From contig JAUNGM010000036.1 of NCBI GenBank assembly GCA_030524545.1, forward strand, positions 1 through 40,648: a DNA stretch of 40,648 bases, in the 5' to 3' direction. Below, one piece after another: positions 34,907 through 40,648 of the stretch; within the stretch, counting starts at the first letter, position 1, and each line of letters begins with the position of its first letter. A program made the position numbers and the translations under genes. The notes beneath the pieces were generated by a model that was not told the DNA's origin, did not search any database, and saw only the letters and a list, made by a program, of their open reading frames with translations. This DNA comes from Eubacteriales bacterium (lineage in GTDB: Bacteria; Bacillota; Clostridia; Lachnospirales; Lachnospiraceae).

Positions 34907-35803
34907 ATGAAAGGGATTATTTTAGCAGGTGGTTCAGGAACACGCCTGTATCCATTAACAAAAGTTACATCAAAGCAATTGCTTCCTATTTATGATAAGC
35001 CAATGATTTACTATCCGATGTCTGTTTTGATGAATGCAGGTATTCGGGATATTTTAATTATTTCCACACCGCAGGATACTCCGCGTTTTCAGGAATTGTT
35101 GGGCGACGGACACCAGTTTGGGGTAAATCTTACCTACTCAGTACAGCCCTCACCGGATGGACTGGCACAAGCATTTATTATTGGAGCCGATTTTATTGGA
35201 AACGATACGGTTGCGATGGTGCTGGGAGATAACATTTTTGCAGGACAAGGTCTGAAGAAACGGCTTAAAGCAGCAGTGGAAAATGCGGATAGTGGAAAAG
35301 GTGCCACTATATTCGGCTATTACGTTGATGACCCGAAACGTTTTGGAATTGTAGAGTTTGATCAGGATGGCCACGCTGTTTCCATTGAAGAAAAACCCCA
35401 GCAGCCTAAGAGTAATTACTGTGTGACAGGGCTTTACTTCTACGACAACAGGGTAGTGGATTATGCAAAAAATCTAAAGCCATCCGCCCGGAGAGAGTTA
35501 GAGATTACCGATTTGAACCGTATTTATCTTGAAAGCGGTGATTTGAATGTAGAACTTCTTGGACAGGGCTTCACCTGGCTGGATACTGGTACTCATGAAA
35601 GTCTTGTGGATGCCACGAATTTTGTGAAAACTGTTGAGACTCATCAGCATCGTAAAATTGCCTGCCTGGAAGAAATTGCATATCTGAATGGTTGGATCAG
35701 CAGAGAAGAGGTTCTTGAGGTATACGAGATACTTAAGAAGAATCAATATGGGCAGTATCTGAAAGATGTACTGGATGGAAAATACATTGATGCGCTGCAT
35801 TAA
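34907..35803 (+). CDS. rmlA: Glucose-1-phosphate thymidylyltransferase RmlA
   Basis: A 298-residue enzyme that makes dTDP-glucose from glucose-1-phosphate and dTTP, the first step to dTDP-L-rhamnose. It starts with the nucleotide-binding [18 protein letters not shown], followed by [35 protein letters not shown], the [11 protein letters not shown] segment and [13 protein letters not shown]. All family motifs are intact. TAGGAGA stands 7 bases before the ATG. It is the first biosynthetic gene after the TnpB-like gene and the hairpin-rich stretch. Confidence 0.96.
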   Translation: MKGIILAGGSGTRLYPLTKVTSKQLLPIYDKPMIYYPMSVLMNAGIRDILIISTPQDTPRFQELLGDGHQFGVNLTYSVQPSPDGLAQAFIIGADFIGNDTVAMVLGDNIFAGQGLKKRLKAAVENADSGKGATIFGYYVDDPKRFGIVEFDQDGHAVSIEEKPQQPKSNYCVTGLYFYDNRVVDYAKNLKPSARRELEITDLNRIYLESGDLNVELLGQGFTWLDTGTHESLVDATNFVKTVETHQHRKIACLEEIAYLNGWISREEVLEVYEILKKNQYGQYLKDVLDGKYIDALH

Positions 35804-35854
35804 ATACAGACGCTGACATGGACACAGAACAGAAATAAAAGGTTTTGTTTGCTT

Positions 35855-35932
35855 TTGAATCGTGAATGGCGGGAAAACATTATCAGCGGGGAATACAAGA
35901 ACTATTATCAAAAAATGTACGGAGACCGCTAA
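35855..35932 (+). pseudogene. rmlB: 3' remnant of rmlB (dTDP-glucose 4,6-dehydratase)
   Basis: The frame ending at 35932 reads LNREWRENIISGEYKNYY followed by QKMYGDR and a stop. This is the hallmark C-terminus of RmlB (W-x-x-x-I-x-SG-x-Y-x-x-YY-x-x-MY). No upstream part of the gene is present: rmlA ends only 51 bases before. About 93 percent of rmlB has been deleted. Confidence 0.8.
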
Positions 35933-35954
35933 GAACCGATATCGGAGGGAATAA

Positions 35955-36869
35955 ATGAAAGTATTTGTGACAGGTGTTGCAGGGCAGCTCGGACATGATG
36001 TGATGAATGAGCTGGCGAAGCGGGGATATGAAGGCATCGGCGCAGATGTCGCGCAGGTCTACAGCGGTATCCACGACGGTTCTGCAGTGACGAAAATGCC
36101 GTATGTCCAGATGGATATTACCGATAAAGAAGCGGTAGAAAGAATCATTACCAGGATGAACCCGGATACGGTAATCCACTGTGCTGCATGGACTGCTGTG
36201 GATATGGCGGAAGATGATGACAAGGTGGAAAAAGTCCGTGCAGTCAATTCCAGAGGGACAGAAAACATCGCCAAAGCCTGTAAGACATTGGACTGCAAAA
36301 TGGTATATATCAGCACGGACTATGTGTTTGACGGGCAGGGGACAGAGCCATGGCAGCCGGATAGCAGAGACTATAAACCTCTGAATGTATATGGACAGAC
36401 GAAGCTGGAAGGAGAACTGGCAGTCAGCAGGAACCTTGAAAAATACTTCATTGTCCGTATTGCATGGGTGTTTGGAGTGAATGGGAAGAACTTCATTAAG
36501 ACGATGTTGAATGTGGGAAAGACGCACGATACAGTCCGTGTGGTCAATGACCAGATAGGTACTCCAACTTATACCTATGATCTGGCACGCCTACTGGTGG
36601 ATATGATTGAAACAGAAAAATATGGATATTATCATGTGACGAACGAAGGCGGCTATATTTCATGGTATGACTTCACCTGCGAGATTTATCGGCAGGCCGG
36701 GCTGAAAACCAGGGTCATTCCGGTCACTACGGAGGAATATGGCTTGTCAAAAGCTGCCAGACCATTCAATAGCAGGCTGGATAAGAGCAAACTATCTGAG
36801 AATGGCTTTCGGCCGCTTCCGGACTGGCAGGATGCATTAAGCCGTTACTTAAAAGAAATCGAATATTAA
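35955..36869 (+). CDS. rmlD: dTDP-4-dehydrorhamnose reductase RmlD
   Basis: A 304-residue NAD(P)H-dependent short-chain-fold reductase for the last step to dTDP-L-rhamnose. The dinucleotide loop is VTGVAGQLGHDV (5-16), with CAAWTAVD near residue 76, STDYVFDG near 119 and the catalytic YGQTKLEGE near 146, then AWVFGVNGKNF. CGGAGG lies just before the ATG. It follows the rmlB remnant by 22 bases and precedes rmlC. Confidence 0.95.
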   Translation: MKVFVTGVAGQLGHDVMNELAKRGYEGIGADVAQVYSGIHDGSAVTKMPYVQMDITDKEAVERIITRMNPDTVIHCAAWTAVDMAEDDDKVEKVRAVNSRGTENIAKACKTLDCKMVYISTDYVFDGQGTEPWQPDSRDYKPLNVYGQTKLEGELAVSRNLEKYFIVRIAWVFGVNGKNFIKTMLNVGKTHDTVRVVNDQIGTPTYTYDLARLLVDMIETEKYGYYHVTNEGGYISWYDFTCEIYRQAGLKTRVIPVTTEEYGLSKAARPFNSRLDKSKLSENGFRPLPDWQDALSRYLKEIEY

Positions 36870-36921
36870 CACGCAGTTGGTTCGATGATTGACAGACAGG
36901 GAAAAGATAGAGGTTAAGGAA

Positions 36922-37524
36922 ATGGGACAGATAAAAGTAGCAAAGGCCCCGATTGAGGGCTTATACGTAATTGAGCCGATCGTTCATGGCGACAGCCGAG
37001 GCTATTTCATGGAGACATATAACCAGAAAGATATGCATGAAGCCGGCTTGGATATGTTGTTCGTTCAGGATAATCAGAGCATGTCTACCAAGGGGGTACT
37101 GAGAGGTCTCCATTTTCAGAAACAGTATCCACAGGGAAAACTAGTGCGTGTGATACGAGGTGCTGTATTTGATGTAGCCGTTGATCTACGTTCAGGAAGT
37201 GAGACTTATGGTCATTGGTATGGAGTGGAACTGACAGAAGAAAATAAGAAGCAATTCTATATTGCGGAAGGCTTTGCCCATGGTTTTCTTGTGCTGTCAG
37301 ACGCAGCGGAATTTTGCTATAAAGTAACAGATTTTTATCATCCTGGAGATGAAGGCGGCCTTGCGTGGAATGACCCTGAGATTGGGATTCAGTGGCCGCA
37401 GTTGGTTGGGGAATATAAGGGGACAGCCAGTGCAGACGGATATCATCTGGAAGATGGGACAGGGCTGAATCTCAGTGATAAAGATCAGAAGTGGCTGGGG
37501 TTGAAAGATGCATTTAAGTTTTAA
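36922..37524 (+). CDS. rmlC: dTDP-4-dehydrorhamnose 3,5-epimerase RmlC
   Basis: A 200-residue cupin-fold epimerase. It shows RGYFMETYNQKD near residue 28, the substrate and catalytic His segment GVLRGLHFQKQYPQGKLVRV near 58, FDVAVDLR, and the Tyr-bearing FCYKVTDFY near 128. The start at 36922 (MGQIKVAKAP) has GAGGTTAAGG ahead and gives the normal family length; a TTG at 36889 would add 11 residues without a ribosome site. Its substrate would have to come from an RmlB encoded elsewhere. Confidence 0.93.
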   Translation: MGQIKVAKAPIEGLYVIEPIVHGDSRGYFMETYNQKDMHEAGLDMLFVQDNQSMSTKGVLRGLHFQKQYPQGKLVRVIRGAVFDVAVDLRSGSETYGHWYGVELTEENKKQFYIAEGFAHGFLVLSDAAEFCYKVTDFYHPGDEGGLAWNDPEIGIQWPQLVGEYKGTASADGYHLEDGTGLNLSDKDQKWLGLKDAFKF

Positions 37525-37549
37525 GTTTACTGAGGGGAGAACATAAAAC

Positions 37550-38671
37550 ATGGTAGTGAAAAAGAAAATAAGAGTTATGCATGTTGCCCAGCCAGCCGGT
37601 GGAGTAGACCGTTATCTCCGAATGCTTCTCAAGTATTTGGATAAACAGCGGATAGAAAATATTGTAGTACTGTCTCAGGACTTCCATAGGGAAGACTATA
37701 AGGAATTAGCTGATTTCTATGAAACCGTGGAGATGCAGCGGGCAATCGGAGTACAGGATCTAAAGGCAATTTACCAGGTCAGAAAGCTAATTAAAAAATA
37801 TTGTCCTGATGTAGTCTATGCACATTCCAGTAAAGCTGGGGCAATTGCGAGAGTTGCTGACATAGGGATGAGCAATCGCTGTATCTATAATCCCCATGGT
37901 TGGGCTTTCAATATGAAGACGTCATCCAAGACGCAGAAGATGTACACAATGATCGAAAAAATGGCAGCACTGTTCTGCGATATGATCATATGCATTTCCG
38001 ACGCTGAAAAGAAGTCTGCATTAGAAAAGAGAATATGCAAAGAGGAAAAGTTACAAGTCATCTTTAACGGTGTAGATATTGATGCATATGAAGAGGCTGA
38101 GCATGGGCTTATAAAGAGAACTACTTTAGGAATTCCTGATGACGCTTTCGTTGTGGGAATGGTTGGTCGGCTTTGCAAACAGAAAGCTCCCGATGTGTTT
38201 GTGAAAGCTGCGAAGCTGATTAAGCAGGACATCCCATCAGTGCATTTTATTATTGTCGGAAATGGGGAAATGGAAGCTGAGGTCAGGAAATATGCAGAAG
38301 AAAATGGATTATCCGATAGCTTACATATTACTGGCTGGGTTGAGAACCCTATGAGCTATGTTGAGTTATTTGATGTGGCTTGCCTGGTTAGTCGCTGGGA
38401 AGGATTCGGATTGGCCTTGCCAGAGTACATGCTGGCTGGAAAACCGATTGTGGCAACAAGGGTAGATGCGATTCCGGACATTATCAAAGACGGAGAGAAT
38501 GGTTTGCTTGTTGAGGTGGATGATATAACGGGAATCTATATGGCTATCATGAGGCTTAATCAGAACATGAAAGTTAGAGATGCGTTGATAAGTAAGGCGA
38601 AACAGAGTGTTATCAGATTTGATGCAAAACGTGTAAGCGCAGAACATCAGGAGTTATTTGAAAAGATGTAA
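37550..38671 (+). CDS. GT4 family glycosyltransferase
   Basis: A 373-residue cytosolic or membrane-associated sugar transferase with a GT-B fold. The N-terminal acceptor half has GGVDRYLRMLLKYL and VVYAHSSKAGAIARVA. The donor half has GMVGRLCKQKAPDVFVKAA near residue 202 and the E-x7-E donor motif in SRWEGFGLALPEYMLAGKPIVATRVDAIPDII near 283. It probably adds a sugar to the capsule repeat unit; rhamnose is a reasonable donor given the neighbours, but this is inference. The ATG follows GAGGGGAG. Confidence 0.92.
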   Translation: MVVKKKIRVMHVAQPAGGVDRYLRMLLKYLDKQRIENIVVLSQDFHREDYKELADFYETVEMQRAIGVQDLKAIYQVRKLIKKYCPDVVYAHSSKAGAIARVADIGMSNRCIYNPHGWAFNMKTSSKTQKMYTMIEKMAALFCDMIICISDAEKKSALEKRICKEEKLQVIFNGVDIDAYEEAEHGLIKRTTLGIPDDAFVVGMVGRLCKQKAPDVFVKAAKLIKQDIPSVHFIIVGNGEMEAEVRKYAEENGLSDSLHITGWVENPMSYVELFDVACLVSRWEGFGLALPEYMLAGKPIVATRVDAIPDIIKDGENGLLVEVDDITGIYMAIMRLNQNMKVRDALISKAKQSVIRFDAKRVSAEHQELFEKM

Positions 38672-38690
38672 AGAGGAATGGGTTAGATAG

Positions 38691-39884
38691 ATGAAGAAAA
38701 CTGCAATTGTGTCGTGTTATTTTCAACATAATTATGGGAGTATGCTTCAGGCATATGCAACGCAAATGGCCTTGGATAAATTAGGCTATGAAAATGAAAC
38801 TATTGATATATCTGGTTTTAATACTGAAATCAAAAAGGCAAAATTGCTATATTTTGCGAAAGCAAGTCTAACTTCAGACATTTTGTTGTCAAAGATAGGA
38901 ATGGCAAAGAATGTACTGAAAAAGAAGTTTTCAAAGAATCAGTATGCATCAAATTCTAAGGTTCGAGCAACCAAATTTGATGCATTTAGCAAAATGTATT
39001 TCCGATTATCTGAGAAGTATAGTTCAAAAGCTGAACTTGGAGAGAAGTGTGTTGAAAAATATTCTGGTGTTTTAGTTGGAAGCGATCAGCTTTGGCTACC
39101 CGGTAATATTGCTGCTGATTATTATACGTTGAATTTCGTACCGGAGTCTGTCAATACAATTGCGTATGCGACTAGTTTCGGTCAGTCCAGCCTTCCGAAG
39201 GACTCTGCAAAAAAGGCTTCAATTTTTCTTAAGAGAATTAAGTATATTGGAGTACGGGAAGAATCTGGTCAGAAATTAGTTAAAGAACTTTCGGGCAGGA
39301 ATGTTCCGGTAGTTTGTGATCCAACATTGCTGTTTACCGGAGATGAATGGTTAAGCATTCAGGAAAAGGAGCCGTTGGTGAAAAAACCATATATTCTATG
39401 TTACTTTCTCGGAAATAATTTACCGCATCGAGAATTCGCAAAACGGTTGAGAGAAGCAACAGGCTATAAAATTGTGGCATTAACGCATTTGGATGAATAT
39501 GTAAAGAGTGATGAAGGATATGCCGATGAAACACCATATGATATTGATCCAGCAGATTTTCTGAATCTAGTCCGCAATGCATCTTTTGTTTGTACAGATT
39601 CATTTCACTGCACAGTATTTTCAATTCTATATGGACGCAAATTTTTTACGTTCCATAGGTATAGTAAGAATACCAGACAGTCTACAAACAGCCGGCTTGA
39701 TACGTTATTTAACCTGACAGGTATAGAGGGACGAATGATGAGCGGCAATGAGGATATAGAAGCATGTATAAATGCGGAAATTGATTTTAGCACGGTATAT
39801 AAAAAAATAGAAAAAATCAGAAAACAGTCATACAACTATCTTATAGATGCTTTAAAGGCAGGTGATGGAGAAAAGCATGAATAA
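38691..39884 (+). CDS. Polysaccharide pyruvyl transferase family protein
   Basis: A 397-residue member of the PS_pyruv_trans family, which transfers pyruvate from phosphoenolpyruvate to form ketals on surface polysaccharides. Typical segments are VSCYFQHNYGSMLQAYATQMAL at the start, YSGVLVGSDQLWLPGN near residue 122, YATSFGQSSLP, VVCDPTLLF near 205 and FVCTDSFHCTVFSILYGRKFFTFHR near 301. It overlaps the next gene by 8 bases. Codon use is more AT-rich than in the core genes to the left, in keeping with transfer of the capsule locus. Confidence 0.9.
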   Translation: MKKTAIVSCYFQHNYGSMLQAYATQMALDKLGYENETIDISGFNTEIKKAKLLYFAKASLTSDILLSKIGMAKNVLKKKFSKNQYASNSKVRATKFDAFSKMYFRLSEKYSSKAELGEKCVEKYSGVLVGSDQLWLPGNIAADYYTLNFVPESVNTIAYATSFGQSSLPKDSAKKASIFLKRIKYIGVREESGQKLVKELSGRNVPVVCDPTLLFTGDEWLSIQEKEPLVKKPYILCYFLGNNLPHREFAKRLREATGYKIVALTHLDEYVKSDEGYADETPYDIDPADFLNLVRNASFVCTDSFHCTVFSILYGRKFFTFHRYSKNTRQSTNSRLDTLFNLTGIEGRMMSGNEDIEACINAEIDFSTVYKKIEKIRKQSYNYLIDALKAGDGEKHE

Positions 39885-40648
39885 AAAAGAAAGAATGCAT
39901 TGGGTTGATATTGCGAGAGGCTTTTTTATGATTGCAATTGTTTTAGGGCATGTGTTTCATTCAGGATATTTGAGACACTGGGTCTTTTCTTACCATGTAC
40001 CTGCTTTTTTCTTCCTTGCAGGCTATTGTTTTAAATATATTCAAGACGTGCAACAATTTATAAAAAAGAAAGTGAGAACAATTGTGATTCCATATCTGAT
40101 ATTTTCCTTAATGAGTATTGTTCTATTTGCGATTGCTCAGTTGGTTATGCCAAAGGTTGGAACACTTTTGGAGTGTGATCTTGTCACAAATTTTTTTGTA
40201 ATGCTATATGGAAATTCAAAGCCCGAGACAATGCGTTATAATTTGCCTCTTTGGTTTCTGCCATGCTTTTTTTGTGTGACAATACTGGCATATATTGTTG
40301 AAAAGTTGTCCAGAATAAAAGGAAGGCAAATAAGGTATATTTCAATGGTGATTGCAGCTATTTTGGGAGGAATGGTAGGAATATACAATACAATCGCATT
40401 ACCGTGGCATTTTGAGACTGCGATATCTATGCTGGTTTGGTATTTGGCTGGAATAACGGTTAGAGAAAAGCAAGATTATTTTTGTAAAAAAGTAGATCAT
40501 TTCCAAAAGAAGGGACTCATTCAAATATTTGGATCTGTGTGTATGATTATCGCGGGATATGGTATCGCATTTTTGAACAATTGCACAGTTGGCGTCAGAA
40601 ATGATCATTATGGAATAATTCCAGTTTATTATTTGGCAGCAGCACTAG
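39877..40648 (+). CDS. Acyltransferase 3 family membrane protein, cut by window end
   Basis: At least 257 codons, open to the end of the window. It begins WVDIARGFFMIAIVLGHVFHSGYL, the acyltransferase-3 pattern in which the VD-x-x-RG and GHV segments form the first helix and active-site His. It continues with FSYHVPAFFFLAGY and many hydrophobic helices. Such proteins O-acetylate surface sugars. The start overlaps the pyruvyl transferase stop by 8 bases, with GGTGATGGAG ahead, so the two are probably coupled. Confidence 0.88.
   Translation, partial: MNKKERMHWVDIARGFFMIAIVLGHVFHSGYLRHWVFSYHVPAFFFLAGYCFKYIQDVQQFIKKKVRTIVIPYLIFSLMSIVLFAIAQLVMPKVGTLLECDLVTNFFVMLYGNSKPETMRYNLPLWFLPCFFCVTILAYIVEKLSRIKGRQIRYISMVIAAILGGMVGIYNTIALPWHFETAISMLVWYLAGITVREKQDYFCKKVDHFQKKGLIQIFGSVCMIIAGYGIAFLNNCTVGVRNDHYGIIPVYYLAAAL

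Noticed and set aside
1-40648. CRISPR arrays, rRNA and tRNA genes, and known riboswitches
   Set aside because: No regularly spaced repeats, tRNA-like cloverleaf or riboswitch core was recognised by eye on either strand.

Overview
The window looks like a chromosome segment from a gut Clostridia bacterium, most likely of the family Lachnospiraceae. The evidence is strong AGGAGG ribosome sites, sigma-A-type promoters, no outer-membrane or LPS genes, and a gene set typical of that group: an Opp/Dpp transporter with a cytosolic fucosidase, CutC, a soluble sugar-sensor diguanylate cyclase and dTDP-rhamnose capsule genes. Genus cannot be fixed by reading alone.

Layout. (1) 1-11,874: an oligopeptide-type ABC importer (binding protein cut at its 5' end, two permeases, two ATPases) followed by a GH29 fucosidase, a DeoR-type regulator, an M17 aminopeptidase, CutC and a large cytosolic transglutaminase-like protein. 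This reads as uptake and breakdown of a fucosylated peptide or glycan. (2) 11,937-19,834: glucose-6-phosphate isomerase, then pstS-pstC-pstA-pstB-phoU and a PhoR-like kinase with no response regulator beside it. PstS appears circularly permuted. (3) 19,853-20,964, minus strand: a nine-cysteine small protein with its own promoter, and an rRNA-type methyltransferase. (4) 21,207-28,529: an aminotransferase, cell-wall genes (L,D-transpeptidase, Ddl, MurF), a membrane protein and a 2-hydroxyacid dehydrogenase. (5) 28,634-30,684: a soluble diguanylate cyclase with a LacI-type sensor domain and a 16-bp palindrome at its start.

(6) 30,690-34,906 is an AT-rich accessory region and the most interesting part. 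A tyrosine recombinase lies between two short segments, each bounded by inverted repeats of one sequence family (30,762/30,976 and 33,127/33,380). These look like two invertible DNA switches. The right-hand switch carries a good promoter that points at present to a gene for a TnpB/Cas12-like protein. That protein lacks at least two of the three RuvC acidic residues and the zinc finger, so it resembles the nuclease-dead TnpB-derived repressors. A 345-bp, hairpin-rich, gene-free stretch follows, which could be a guide RNA or an operon leader.

(7) 34,907-40,648: a capsule or exopolysaccharide operon with rmlA, rmlD and rmlC, a GT4 glycosyltransferase, a polysaccharide pyruvyl transferase and an acyltransferase that runs off the end. 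Only the last 25 or so codons of rmlB remain, between rmlA and rmlD. The working model is that a phase-variable promoter drives a catalytically dead, possibly RNA-guided protein together with the capsule operon. This is analogous in layout to Bacteroides capsule loci, where an invertible promoter comes first, then regulator genes, then biosynthesis. The inverted repeats, promoter and motif losses are seen in the sequence; the regulatory role is inference.
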